DNA of 64,000 bases, from the NCBI GenBank assembly GCA_017591395.1, contig WEDG01005315.1:1-64000 (forward strand), read 5' to 3'. This document shows, piece by piece, positions 22,440 to 34,351 of this stretch. Source of the DNA: Schistocephalus solidus. Lineage: Eukaryota > Platyhelminthes > Cestoda > Diphyllobothriidea > Diphyllobothriidae. How positions within the stretch are numbered: the first letter of the stretch is position 1; each line of letters starts with the position of its first letter. Under the pieces are notes generated by a model, which was not told the DNA's origin, ran no database searches, and was given only the letters and a program-made list of their open reading frames with translations. A program made the translations under genes and the position numbers.

Positions 22440-22556
22440 TGATTTTGGACACTCTTTGCTATCCTCTTTGTTTTTGCAAACGCGTGAAAATCACATGGGG
22501 CCATATCAGGGGACTCAGGAGGGTGAGGTACCCGGTGGAGCCGTTCCCGCAAACCC
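22440..22556 (-). pseudogene. Mariner-like transposase fragment
   Basis: The minus strand translates to LHRVPHPPESPDMAPCDFHA and FAKTKRIAK. This matches the conserved HPPYSPDLAPSDFHLF-type box of mariner-family DDE transposases, which carries one of the catalytic acidic residues. Only about 40 codons are readable. Flanks give no terminal inverted repeats that I can identify, so the copy is a relic. Confidence 0.55.
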
Positions 22557-25021
22557 TAACACGTGCGCACACAAATCGTCTTGAGGTCGAGTAGGGCAGG
22601 CCACAGCCAATCGGTGAAGCATTCGCCTGTGGTGAAAATCTTGCGAGTGGTACAGTTGAAACATAATAGACAGTTTGCGTCGGTGAAAATCACGTGTACG
22701 ACTTTTTCGGTATTGGGGTGGACCTGCCCGTTCTGTGGTGGCGAAGAAGTGGTGTTATCATTGGTCCGCCGGGCGTTCGCGTTTCATTTAAGTTGATGAT
22801 GATGTCATGTCTTAATTATGCTTGATCTCAGAGTGGGCTGAATTTCGAGTTCACATCCTCGCCAGACAACGGGCACTGACCTTCAAAACCAAACGGTTAC
22901 GGAGAACAGATTCAGGTAAGCAAGAATGAATTCCTAAAGTTCCCATTCTCCGATTTGCGGTCACTGTTCGATGCTCCATCACAAATTTGACAGCCTGCTA
23001 AACCTGAAGTTGTCTTTGGTCGATTGCCCGAGAAGAAAATCACTAGTCCGCTTTGTTGACGGATAGAGCTTACACAAGTCGGCACCTAAAAACGTAGATC
23101 ATACGGGGATGGATATAGTTGTACTTGCGATAGCATGCATCGTTAATGATCCAACCAGTTCCATGTTGTTAGTTCACCACGTTTCGAAATGGTCATCTTC
23201 TACTGCAGCACACTCCTGAGAGAATATGGGCCAGATGGCACGTCAACCGCAGACCAGAGAGCGAAAGATGTGCCCAAGCTAGGACGGGATGACATCTTGG
23301 AGGATCTTGTTTTGAGGTCAGCAGAACCAGCACAGTTGATCGTCCGTATTCCTGGTATCAACTAAATTGCAGTTCGTTTGAAACGCGATCTGGGAATGGG
23401 GAGCAGACACCACCAGTTGAATACTTTCAGGGGGTGTACACCTGTGCGCACTGGCCATGTCACACACCCGAACAGGGCCCTCCCAACTTGGTTTTCTGAC
23501 CCATTTTACGCTCCTTCGAGAGATTTCTTCCGAGTAGAATGAATGCCATGCGCACAACTCGTCGATCTGAGGATCGGATTTCATTGTAGCTTGCCACTAA
23601 CCAAATATTTCACTGGTTATCGTGATCACGTAGTATCCCTGACGGTGACGTCTCCCTGTGGTTGTAGGCATTTATGCTGGCTTGGAAGTAGGAAACCAAA
23701 ACTCACAATTAATCTAAAAATTGCAAACCTTATTAGAAATTAAAAATCTGTATTCTCGGATACACGTAAGTCAGAATTCGAGCCATTAAAAATATACGAA
23801 CTCCCATACAGGGTTAAGTCCAAAACTGCGTGAGAAGACCTCGTATATTATGTTCGGAACACTGGCCTCTGATCTTACCCATTCACAGCTGGCCTCAGCA
23901 AATGAGGTTGTGTAGAGTACACGAGCAATGCAGCTCTGCCAGCGGAAATAATGAAAACTACTGTTAGTTTACAAGACTGCTTGAAGAGTATGCGGAAAGC
24001 AGGTAGAGTGGCGTCACCCTCTGTAAACAGCGTCCTCTAGGAATAGCCACTTTTTCGTACCCATAGAAAATTTCGACCGAAAATTATTCACGACTGAGCA
24101 CAAACGTTGTTGACTACATCAATGATTGTCAAGCGGAAGCAAAAAAGTGCGCAGGTCTCATTTCCGCCTCATCGCCCAAAGAATGACCTACAAATGTCGT
24201 CTCAGGCGCCATTCCCTATGAATAAGAACTGTTAGAAGACAAGTAGTTGTCCGTTCTTAGAAAACTCAATTTGCCATATTGCTCTTCCTGACGTCATGAG
24301 CATGTTTTTAGAACCCGCACAGGTCCAAGCATTTCAGTGATTAGTTTTATTCCGCCTATATTTTATATTATTTTTTGTCCGTGCGAAATACAGTCCTGGA
24401 ATACCCATGAAGAGATACTGCCAAGATGACCATTTTTAAACGCATTCAAAGGCGGAGATGGACATATTTGGGACGGAGGTCAGCATATTGCTTTCCAGTT
24501 CTGGAGACCAAGTCTTTTTCGCTAACGTTGCAAATCACTGATGATCCCTTTTGGTAGCCGAAAAAGCTATGTAAGCTATAGGGGAAAAAAATCACTGATA
24601 CACGGAGGCCTTATGCTGCACGCAGAGACTAGCGAGGTTAAGCACCATTCGCAGAACTGCAGAGCAAGGGGATTTAACCTACTGAGAGCTTGACCAAATC
24701 TGCTCGTTGTCTCCTCGAAATAATACATGGTGCATGTTTAAATCTTCTGTCGGTACGCATAGAAACGACATTAAGGGTAGACAGGACACTTCGAACTAAT
24801 TAGTGTAGAAACTGACACCCATGTAATCGAGTGAAAACTCAAGATTACAAGGATAAATAGAAGTACACCGAGTCCACTAGCATGTCTATGCACAAAAAGT
24901 TGGTGCACGAAAAAAGTACTAATTAGACTAGGTATTCGTTCAAACTAGAAGTCGATTAGGAAAACCTTGCAGCCATGAAACAGGATGACTTTTGGGAGAA
25001 ATCGATCGAAAGTACTTTAAG
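22557..25021. other. Gene-poor stretch
   Basis: No convincing exons or known repeats. A minus frame of 88 codons at 23,318-23,584 has no recognised domain. Confidence 0.4.
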
Positions 25022-25251
25022 CTAGGCGGGAAACCCTTGGGCTGTGTGACGGAATTCTCCCTGAAACTCACACAAATAGGCTTCCATAGCGGAATTTTCT
25101 TCATCGGTTAATTTCTTGCCTCTGGAGGGAACACCCATAGTGACTGCAGCCGAATGGTGGTTTCGAGCGTTGCGAACAGAGGCCTGGACAACTCGCAGAA
25201 GATGTGCCTCAGCATAATCGGGCGGAACGCTGACAAGCCCCACAGCAACAT
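25022..25251 (-). CDS. Candidate terminal exon of the Ser/Arg-rich gene
   Basis: The minus strand opens at an acceptor (ttaaaaatttcag, 25,252). It encodes VAVGLVSVPPDYAEAHLLRV, then VQASVRNARNHHSAAVTMGV, PSRGKKLTDEENSAMEAYLC and a short tail ending at a TAG at 25,022. The first two bases complete a codon with the single base left by the donor at 25,775. Composition is ordinary globular rather than repeat-like. I do not recognise the family. It may be an alternative 3' end, because the donor at 25,775 is also in phase with the 19,420 exon. Confidence 0.5.
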
Positions 25252-25774
25252 CTGAAATTTTTAAAATGCTCGTACGATAATAAAACTGCAGGGTGTATAA
25301 TTCTCCAAATGGTTTAGAACCACTACCCGAGATACTCGAGGTCGCTCAAGGTGAGACAGTATCAAAAACACAAAGCACAAACTGCTATGCAACTGCTCCT
25401 TTGCATAGTCAAATATCTACCCCAGGTCGACGGAAAAGACATCAGGTCAATAAACAAAATGATGGTTAGGAGGATGATTCTGGAATACTGTGCCAGACAT
25501 TCTACTTCCCTCCTCAGGCAAGGAGTCAAACAATTCCATGGAGAAGGAAAGACTAGAGTTCAAGTCAACAACGCAGGCACAGAAAACATCCAGGCTGAAA
25601 AAGCGCGAGAGTCAACACGATAGTCAAAACTGCTAGGTTTGAGTGTGATAAAACGGGGTAAGGAAGCGAATAAGGCAGTCGGGTAAATAAGGGAGTAAGA
25701 GACTCATTTTATCCCAGACAAACACATCGTGGCATTGAAAAATGACGCAAGAATTAAAAACAAGACCTGCTTAC

Positions 25775-26905
25775 CAGCTGTTGATGAGGGAACAGGCGTT
25801 ACAACCGAGGTACCGTCAGCTGATTGCGTTGTGTTTTTAAGGAAATTAGGTGATGTTAGAATGGTACGACCCAGGTCTTTGTTAGTGGCGTAGTTCCTTT
25901 CAGAAAATTCCGTCTTGTCATGCTCGACTCCGATCTTTGATCTGCGTCCTTGGATAGGCACGGGAGTCGGACACAGGATGCTCGGTTGCCCTGCTTGGAC
26001 GTATAGTTTGATCGGGGGGAGGTGAGTAACTAGACATTCTCTGACTCCCTCTTGGCTCGACTCTGCCAGTAAGCGAAACTTGAGGATGCCGTTGGTAGAC
26101 TCCTGTATCGTAGTTGTGGGGAGTCTGCTTATGAGAAACCTTCACAGCCCCCAAAGTATGGACATCCCTCAGTTTTCTGGTATCCTCTTCGGCATGGGAG
26201 GACCTTGACTTCTCAGACTGTCTGGTGTGCCGTCGATTGATAGAATCGGTGGAGGGCTTTTGTAAGCGTGATCGTCTCTCCCCGACATGGTGGTTCTCCG
26301 GTGAGAGTCGACGAGGACGTTCGTAGGACTCCCTCCGGCGGTCGTCTCTTGGTGGTGAATCATAACGCTTGAAAGCGGCTTGGCATCCTTCCCAATAGAC
26401 GTCATCTCTCAACTTTTCGTTGCCTTCTTTTTGACCGCGGGACAGAGAGAGACGTGTGGAAGGTTTTTCTTGTACGGGTGGCTCGGTCTCTCGACTGGTT
26501 CTGGGAATAGTCGCATGCCTTGATGGCTGATTTGAGGGCCCGGAAGCGGCTGAAGAGGAGTAACTGGAACCGCTGGAGGTAGAACTGCCCGTAGAACTGG
26601 AACTGGAGCTTGATGAGAGGCTTCTCGTGTGCGCACCTGGCTTCTGAAGGGAAGCTCTGGAGGCATTTTCGTGGCATTCTCTCAGTGCCGTTTTAGTCGA
26701 ATTCGGGGAAACTCGAGAACCCGTCGGTCGGCTTGTTGGATTCTTCTCTTGAGTTGCCTTTGACGAGGAACAATCGCAAAAGGAGGTAACAGCGTCAAAG
26801 TATTCCAGAACGTCTTTAGACTCCAGTGGATGGCATGGGTTCAAGATAGGCACTGAGAGGCATTTGGAGTGATCTCTACTACATGCTGGAGTTGTGTGAC
26901 CTGAC
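25775..26905 (-). CDS. Long Ser-rich/Arg-rich exon
   Basis: Minus-strand exon between a tttctgtttatctgcag acceptor and a GTAAGC donor. It encodes SGHTTPACSRDHSKCLSV, a Ser-run of about 35 residues, LRDDVYWEGCQAAFKRYDSP, and then a long Arg/Ser/Glu region (RRRESYERPRRLSPENHH, QSEKSRSSHAEEDTRKL). RS-type disorder suggests an RNA- or chromatin-associated protein; this is inference. The main frame meets a TGA at about 25,920 while a neighbouring frame stays open to the donor, so one indel or an unseen small intron is needed unless the TGA is the real stop. Confidence 0.6.
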
Positions 26906-27540
26906 CTGCAGATAAACAGAAACGAACTTTTCAAGATGCCAGACGCAGTGGAAAGAACTATAACCTGTGGAGCGCTCTTCGAATGAAATGATCAACTCGG
27001 TTCTACGAGGGTTGCGAAAATAAGCTTGATCACGAACGTGTGTTAACCAGAAACGCGGGTTCCTGTGTAACCAAGTTCAAATATTAACATTTTGACTGGC
27101 TGTCTGCCGGTTCCGATGGACAGCTAGTGCACTGTGCGGTAGACTGCAGTGAAGGGGACTCGTGATAAGCTGCTACATCATTCGATTGTTTTTTTCACCT
27201 AGACCATCCTAAGGTCTTTGTTGTGATGAGATAGGGCTTCCTAGTTAGCCCTTGGTTGAGGAGCATACTTATATTAGATACATATGCTAATTAATGCTCT
27301 AAAGAGTTGCAGGAATCGCCACAGCCTTGTGGCGGCCGGTAGAATTGCGTGAATTCTATTTGTTAACTGATACTCAGTTGCAGTTATAGCATCGATGGTG
27401 ATAGTGGCAACAGAAAAAGATCAAGATTTTATTATATTGAAGTTATTATACCTAACCCGCAATCTGTAAACTATTATGCTTAGAAGTGGGAATAATACGA
27501 ACAAGTTAGATGCTCAACGGTTTTTTCCACAAATACTCAC

Positions 27541-27734
27541 CTCCTAAGGTGTGCTCTGATTTCTTTTTTCAGTTGAATTATCGTTGCTCTGCTCGCGTAT
27601 TTGATGACTGCGAAGTTTTTTATAACCTGGTCCGAAGTAACTTTCAGACCGGAACACTCAGCTTCAAGTCGAGCGATTCTCGCTCTTGATGACACCAATT
27701 CAGCTTCCAATGACCGACACTGACGCATCCAAAC
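27541..27734 (-). CDS. Coiled-coil exon
   Basis: Minus-strand exon from a pyrimidine-rich acceptor (gttgcgtttttcaaag) to a GTGAGT donor. It reads VWMRQCRSLEAELVSSRARI then ARLEAECSGLKVTSDQVIKN and ATIIQLKKEIRAHLRR. Heptad spacing of Leu, Ile and Val with acidic and basic flanks indicates a coiled coil of about 60 residues. The exon ends in phase 2, matching the single leading base of the 26,905 exon, so the two probably join. Confidence 0.6.
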
Positions 27735-28394
27735 CTTTGAAAAACGCAACAGCAAATGCACCTTTCTATAATCCGCAAGGTTAATGTAAACAAGGGATGA
27801 TAAATGAACTGTCAGTAAGTGAGGACTTAAAAACTCAGAAAAAAATAGACAAGTCCTATTGTACAATTCGAAAGAGAAATCAGGCGTCGATCGGGGATGT
27901 TACCTCGATTTGCTGTGGACATAACAAAGTTGAAAACAAATCTGAGCATGGAGACTTAAGCTGGCTTCGTCAAATGGGTTTTCGAACAAGGACTGTAAAT
28001 GATCAGAGGAGCAAGCCACGTCAGTACACGAAGACTGGTTGTAAACCCCTTCAGGCACTGAATACTTGATGTGGAGAACAATCTTCCAGTTACTCGTATG
28101 AGACTCAAAATCCAATGGGAAAAATCTCAGAAGTCAACCATCAGCTTTGACTGGGCTCCCTTGAAGGCTGTTCAGAGCGACCGAAGAAACGGGTGTAGGC
28201 GTGAAGGGCGCCGGGAGTGGGGTCTCATTTGAAATTTTCTGCGGCATCCGGGTGTGCGGGTTGATGAGGACTGTGTGCCTCGCCATATTCTGGTCCTCTG
28301 GAGACCACAACTTTATAAATCAGTGCCAGGCTCGAAGACATCTGTCTTGGCGGATGGCGTCCGCATGAGCTGATAATCGACATGCCTTAATCAG

Positions 28395-28485
28395 ATAACC
28401 CGACGCCCTTTATCCATAGGCTTTGAGTCCCAACTTATTGCGCGACGAAAGATGAAAGTTTAAGAGCACCAAACTTATACAAACG
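28395..28485 (-). repeat. Inverted repeat arm, partner at 29.7 kb
   Basis: The reverse complement shares aagtttggtgctctta, catctttcgtc, gggactcaaagcctatgg and ataaagggcgtcggg with 29,690-29,778. Probably pieces of a LINE 3' coding region. Confidence 0.75.
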
Positions 28486-28563
28486 GTTAGTTTATAAGCC
28501 CTGTGATGACGCCTTTTGTGTTACGCTCCGAACAAACAGAAACTGATAACAATTCCACAATAC

Positions 28564-28718
28564 CCTTGCTTCTTCGTTGGCTCCATTGATATCAAGATCA
28601 CCAAGAGATTCAAATGACTCATTGTAGAGGGCAAGGTCCTCCATCCGCAAAAATTCACGTGATTGTATCCTTGCAAATTCACCTACTCCCAGATGTCGCT
28701 GTCGGTAAGACAACCTGG
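28564..28718 (-). CDS. Possible upstream exon of the coiled-coil gene
   Basis: Minus-strand frame RLSYRQRHLGVGEFARIQSR then EFLRMEDLALYNESFESLGD and LDINGANEEAR. It is bounded by a possible acceptor (gccaatcacag) and a weak donor (AGG then GTATTG). The end phase (0) fits the 27,734 exon. Protein-like composition supports it; the poor donor does not. Confidence 0.3.
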
Positions 28719-29689
28719 CTGTGATTGGCTCAAATGTACCTTTTTGTAGACCCGCCAAGGATCTTCCCGCCTATGGGCTGACTACAGGCTTCATAGTCGC
28801 TACCAGTCTTCGAGGAGAGTAATATTCTAGACCTCGAGCAGCAGTCTGAATCCACAGATCTCTGTTGTATCATAACTTGTTTAAAGGATGTTGGGCTTAA
28901 TTAAGTGTTCAGGGCATGGAGCAAAAATAAGGGAGGGTGTAGTTCAATTTAGTTTATGAAATAAGAGCAAAGGGAGAATACGTGAAATGCAGCAAGGAAA
29001 GGCAAGACAAACCATTGAGTGTATAATGTGAGATGCAAGCGATTCAAAGCCATCGGAAAGCAAGTCTAAAACTGAAATGAGACCAGTATCATTTCACTGA
29101 ACAAATTACGATAATCAATGAAATTTTCTTCCAAACCAAAACACAAATTAGGTCAAAGTCTGAGCGCAAAAGAGGTTAAACCCTAGAAATTGAGATGGAA
29201 AAACAAACAAGGAGCCAGTAATGTAGTTTTCCCGTGCAAATAGGCTTTGGACTTCTAACCGAAAGACAGCGAGTTCAGCGTCATCACAGGGTTTTGTAGG
29301 GATGGAAACAGTGGTTGTACTCAGAGCCCTACAATCATCACGACCTCTTCCGTATAGGAAGAGAAGGGGAAGACCCATGGGAGTTGTGTTATCCTTACAG
29401 AAACTCAGTGATTATCAGAGGTCCCGACGGGTGGCAAGCTCGGGACCTGATTGTGCGTCTGTCCGCTAGCGTGCTGCGGGCGTGAGTGAGGAAAATGTCA
29501 TGTGAGAGTGGAACTGGAGGCTTGTTCAGTTGATCGGTCAATCGCAGTTTGTGAGAGTCTTACTTGGCTTGGTTGTCCCAGGGGCTGTGTGCATATAGTC
29601 GGACAGCTCGAGTAGTATCTTCACGTGATCTCATGCATCGCGTGGGCACCAAGGTGGAAAGCGCTACACCTTTAAAAACTAGCCAATTG
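28719..29689. other. Spacer without a recognised gene
   Basis: No convincing exon. A minus frame near 29,210-29,330 (CDDAELAVFRLEVQSLFARE) looks protein-like but has no good splice sites. Confidence 0.35.
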
Positions 29690-29900
29690 TATACGTTTGG
29701 TGCTCTTAACATTTCATCTTTCGTCACACAATAACTTGGGACTCAAAGCTTATGGATAAAGGGCGTCGGGTAGCTGACCAATACCACTAGTTTAACTACG
29801 TGCGACCGGGGTAAGCTCGGACGCGAGGTTTTACTTCTCCAACAAGGTGATTAAAGCCTGGAATACTCTGTCTGCGGACCTTTAGTTCAGTTCACTGTAT
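29690..29900 (+). mobile_element. LINE C-terminal fragment, plus strand
   Basis: The plus strand keeps RFYFSNKVIKAWNTLSADL-like text at about 29,825-29,890 (one frameshift), the usual closing motif of CR1-like polymerases. The left part (29,690-29,778) is the inverted copy of 28,395-28,485. Both flanks are truncated. Confidence 0.5.
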
Positions 29901-30009
29901 TTGGGCAAAATAGGCTTTGTTATTTGAACTCCCTATTTGTTACATAAAAATCGCAAGAGTTCGAAGCAATGAAAAGAAACTACAGTCAAGTGAATGTAGG
30001 CAGATTTAT

Positions 30010-30330
30010 TTAGTACATGATATTTTTAAGCTAAAGTATTCGCATAGTCTTCGTGGTGCGACAACATATGTATGTCAAGCCAAGGTTTGAATGCCTCCAA
30101 AGACTGGGACATTACAATCGCCTCAGTTAGGTTGTTCCACGGTTCCACGGCACGGTTGGAGTAAAAATACTTCCTCACGTCAAATCTTCCTTGGGGCAAA
30201 CGTAGTTCGAATTTATGGACTCGGATATAATTCGTAGTTTCAAGTTGGAAAAAGTCAACACGCAGGAGGGCGCAATCCATGCCACCCAAGATACGGAAGG
30301 TTTTGTATTTTATTGAATAATTCATATTTT
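30010..30330 (-). pseudogene. C4: CR1-like LINE C-terminal fragment
   Basis: Minus frame with IRVHKFELRLPQGRFDVRKY then FYSNRAVEPWNNLTEAIVMS and LEAFKPWLD. This is the conserved end of CR1-like polymerases, after the palm and thumb. Upstream RT is absent, so the piece is 5'-truncated, with C2's 3' untranslated region lying next to it on the right. Confidence 0.7.
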
Positions 30331-30950
30331 GAGGGTTACATGCGTAGCCCTTGTTGACCCTATTTATTTACAATCGAAATTATAAAGGCATATATATAAA
30401 TAAAATACAGTAACAATTTTTTACATCACACATATAATGGTACGGTACATATAAAATTGAAATCATTAAGTAAAGCTAATGGTTGGCTGAAGATAGTTCT
30501 GCAGTGAGAGTCATCGGTGATCAAAACTTAAACAGTCTAACTGTCACTTGAACATATTCGCGGTATAAGACGTTATTATTTCGCTTGGAAGTGAGTTCCA
30601 TGGTCGAGCCACTCGCTGAGGGAACAAATTTTTTTGTTAATCTAGGCGTATACATTCGCGTTTGACCTTACATGGATGACCGCGGAGGTGAGCCATGTTT
30701 GTAAATTCAAAGCAATCTTTGGATTTCATTAAACGGACATGTCCGCATATAATTCAGGTATTGTATATTGTATATATTGTATCAAGTCTCAGCGCAGCTG
30801 CCTATGACTCAGAGGATAGAGCTTTCAGTTATTTAGGCGGATCTCATATGGCAGTTCATTATGACCTCTTAATAAGTTTGTGGCTCACCGCTGCACCATT
30901 TTAAGCAGGTTCTAATCCTGCTGGGTCCATGGTCGCCAGGTTTTGATCAC

Positions 30951-32273
30951 CTATTCAAGATGTGACCTTACAAACGTCACAAGGACTTTAGAAAAGCAGT
31001 TTTCATCGAAAACTTTAAATACCCGCTTGATAGCGTACAGCATTGAATTGGTGGATTTAGCCACCTTGCAACATTGTCTAGAAGGCTTCAGGTTGTCTGT
31101 AATCCAAACGCCGAGATCCTTCTGTGTTTCGACTTCTCGGAGTGGCATACCGTTCAAATAGTAGAGTCGTATCTCAGTGACCTGTGTTCGGTTTTCCAGA
31201 CGTAACAGGGTGCATTTGTTTGAGTTGAATGACAAGAGCCATCTGCGGGACCACTCGTCCAATCGACAAAGATTGTCTTGGAAATTGTCTCTATCGGCAG
31301 CCTTGTGAATGACATTCCGGATTTTTATATCGTCCGCAAACAAAGCAAAGTCACAGTCCAATTCCTGTACACAATCATTAATCCAGAAGAGAAATAGGAT
31401 CGGTTCGATTATTGAACCTTGTGGATCTCAACTGTCGATGACTGTGCGCCTTGATCGCTCTCCGCCTACACAGACCACTTGGGAACGACCAACGAGAAAA
31501 TCCTCGATAAATGTTAGAATTTTGCCTCCAATACTGAACATTGTAAACGTTTAAAGGAGAAGCTGCTGCAAAACACTATCGAAGGCCTTCTGAAAATTCA
31601 ATATAAGCCACATGCACAGTGTCTTTTGCATTGAGTGCTTTTGTCCAGCTTTGCATCGTATAAAGTAAGTTTGTTGCACATGACCTTCCCCTATGAAAGC
31701 CATATTGTGCATGAGGTAGGAGGTTATGGGTTTCTAAATAAATAAGTAATTACTTTTTGAAAACCTTCTCCATAACCTTGCAACAGATTGAGGTCAGGCT
31801 GACAGGCCTGTAGTTTGTAGCAAGTGCACGACTACTGCTTTTGTGAAGTGGTGTAATGTGGGCTGTTTTCAATTCCGTAGGAATAATTACCATATCGAAT
31901 GATTTATGGCACAGGAAAGATAGCGGTTTGGCCAGTTCTCCAGCAGTTTTGAGGGTCAGCCTTGTTGGAATCGCATTGGGGCTGGGCGATTTACATGCCT
32001 TCAGACTTTTTAGTTCTTCAAAGACCGCCTCTTCTCGAAAAAGCATAACCTCAATAATTGGCGCTCCCATAGTCTCGTAACTAGATGGAATAAAAACAGC
32101 TTCTCTGGTGAAAACCAAGTGAAATAACCGAGAAATTGTTCAGCTTTGTGTTTAATTTCTAATATCTCGAAACCGTCATTGTTTCTCATAAGAGGCATCG
32201 GGTTCCTGTCACGGGTGCCTTTTAGAAAATAGTTGCAGAGAAATTTGGGCTTGTGAACTGCTCGCTGAAGCAA
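30951..32273 (-). pseudogene. C2 reverse transcriptase
   Basis: The fingers contain LKACKSPSPNAIPTRLTLKT, LKTAHITPLHKSS and NYRPVSLTSICCKVMEKVF. The palm contains DCDFALFADDIKI, so the catalytic Asp pair is intact, and the thumb has EVETQKDLGVWITDNLKPSR. Segments are separated by frameshifts (for example 31,420-31,750). LRLENRTQV and RSHLE close the open part; the next readable text (TWRPWT near 30,930) continues the same protein. Confidence 0.8.
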
Positions 32274-32659
32274 ATCTCTCTCGAAATCCCGTCATATTTT
32301 GAAGATCAAGCTTTTGATTTTGTTACTTGGAATGTCGTATACTTGTAAGGCTACATTTTCATTGTATCAGCAAAATGTCTTCCAAATCCTTCCTTTCCAG
32401 TCAATCTCTATTCTTAGATCTTTTGGTAGCCGCTGTGGTCTGTTGCATAACCCAAGTTTTCATGACGGACAGTAGAATTCTATTAGATTCAACAACCACT
32501 CCTTAAATAAATTCCAGACCTCAGTGATGTTCTCGGAGAAGAGAAGATCCCAGTCTATTCGTGATGCCTCAGCTCTCATTTTGCAAAGGCCTCGCCCTAG
32601 ATTGGGCCTGTTTTCTTTTATTGCAGATGGCACATAATGTAAACCATACTCCCATGAAA

Positions 32660-33370
32660 TTACTGCATGATCACTTCGACCAAGTGGAGGTAGGCCGTAT
32701 ACCTCGTATATACTGTCAGGATCTTTAGTGAAGACGAGATCTTAAAAATAGCATGTTGTCCTCCACGCGCTCTCATTGGAACAAATAAATGTTGTGTGAG
32801 AAGAGCTTCACGTGCTGTCTTAAGCCAACGTTGTTCGAAGGGATACTTTGAGCACTGCACCTGCAGATCGCTCCATCGAATGCTGAGTGTATTGAAGTCG
32901 CCCATGAAAACAACATCAGGTAAACAACCAATCTCATTTATGTTTTCCAGCAAAGAATTATCAGCATCGGTGTCCGTCCCCGGTGGTCGGTAGAGTGTCA
33001 TGGCTTCAAGGGACTGCGATCACCGTGTCTTTATAGTTAGCCATATAGCCTCGATACCATTGGTAATCTTCTCTGCCCTTTCACACACAGTGAAATAGCT
33101 CTTACCATACATCGCAAATCCTCTAACCTGGCGGTGGGTGTGGTCTCTCCTGAATAACCGGTACCTGGGTAATGCTAACTAGCAATCGCTGCTTTTCTGT
33201 GACAGCTATGTTTCTGTGATAGCTTTAATATCAGGAGACAGAACGGCTACCTGTATTCTCAGTTTGTCGAGCTTCGAAAACAGAATTTGGGCTTTGGTAT
33301 ACATAAATTTAAGTTGGCAGCACTCGGAAGTGTCAAATTCAGTTTGTCTCGAGTTTTCTCATATAAATTT
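32660..33370 (-). pseudogene. C2 endonuclease domain
   Basis: The minus strand reads KFMYTKAQILFSKLDKLRIQ near 33,310, then ITET-like text, YRPPGTDTDADNSLLENINE and DVVFMGDFNTLSIRWSDLQV. GDFN is the catalytic Asp/Asn motif of the EEP family. A later SDH-like region is frame-shifted near 32,680. Confidence 0.75.
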
Positions 33371-34351
33371 GCCCCTGCCGTCATAAGCATTGGCTAGTTT
33401 CAAACCGATACCGCGTTTCCGTGTATCACGCGTCCCTTGAAAATAACCAGACTGTTCTCTCCAGCTGCAAGTCTCCTCATCAATTTCATCACAAATTAGC
33501 GGCATTTCAGACGTTCAGCTTGAGAGTAGCCCTGCTAAAAAACCTCTTTATGAGCCTTCCGGAGGTTTGTCATTCTAAAGCGATGTAGCTTAGTCTCTTC
33601 CCTGCTGTCCACGACAATTTTTATAGGCTGTAATCTCCCAGTTTCTGATTGGTAACTAGCATCTTTCCTATCTTGAAGGCAGCGCGAATGGTTACCTTCT
33701 CCCCCGAATGAGGTTTATCGTTCAGCAGGTGCTGAAACATAGCAAGACCAGCAGAGATGCTTTCCTTCGGGGTATAATTCAGTATATATAAAAGAGATAG
33801 ACAGAGCTTTTGAAAACCCTATTTACAGATAGACGCTAGCAAAATAAGCAAATTTTACATGGCGATAGTCATTTTTGTAAATCGATCATTGTTTTCGTCT
33901 AAATGTATGTCCATCAAGTAAAAATTCATCAAGTCTTCTTTGAAACATTTCAACGCTTTCAGCCTGAACAACCGAAGTTGGCAGTTTGTTCCATTCTTCA
34001 ACCACCCGTTTGGAAAAGAAGTTGGCCCGCACTTCAAGTTTGGCGTGTTTTCTTTTCAGTTTGTATTGGTGACCTCGGAGACTTGTCATGTTTGCCAATT
34101 CAAAAATCGGCCATCTGAAGAGCACAATCAACTCCTCTGACCAGTTTGAAGACTAAGATCATATCCCTCTGTATTGCCTATAAGAGGAGGAAAAATTTAA
34201 GTCTTTCTAGTCGGCCCTCATAGGGTAGGCATTCCAATCCGCTGACTAGTTTCGTTGCCCTCCGTTGAACTTTCTCCAGCAGAGCGTAGTCATGTTTAGT
34301 CCAAGGGCGCCACGCCTGAACGCAATATTCCAACACCGGCCGGATAAATGT

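Larger units (their letters stand above)
30340..33760 (-). mobile_element. C2: CR1-like LINE, decayed but nearly complete ORF2
   Basis: The minus strand holds, in order, an ORF1 remnant (about 33,740-33,500), the endonuclease (33,370-32,600), RT (32,118-30,950) and the closing NANVYA...FVPQRVARPWNSLPS-like part (about 30,700-30,560, with frameshifts), then an AT-rich 3' region. It abuts the 3' end of C1 at about 33,765 in the same orientation. Multiple stops make it inactive. Confidence 0.8.

Noticed and set aside
30785..30935. tRNA-like text (caggttctaatcctgctgg)
   Set aside because: On the minus strand the same bases read TWRPWT and neighbouring CR1-like text continuous with C2, so the resemblance is accidental.
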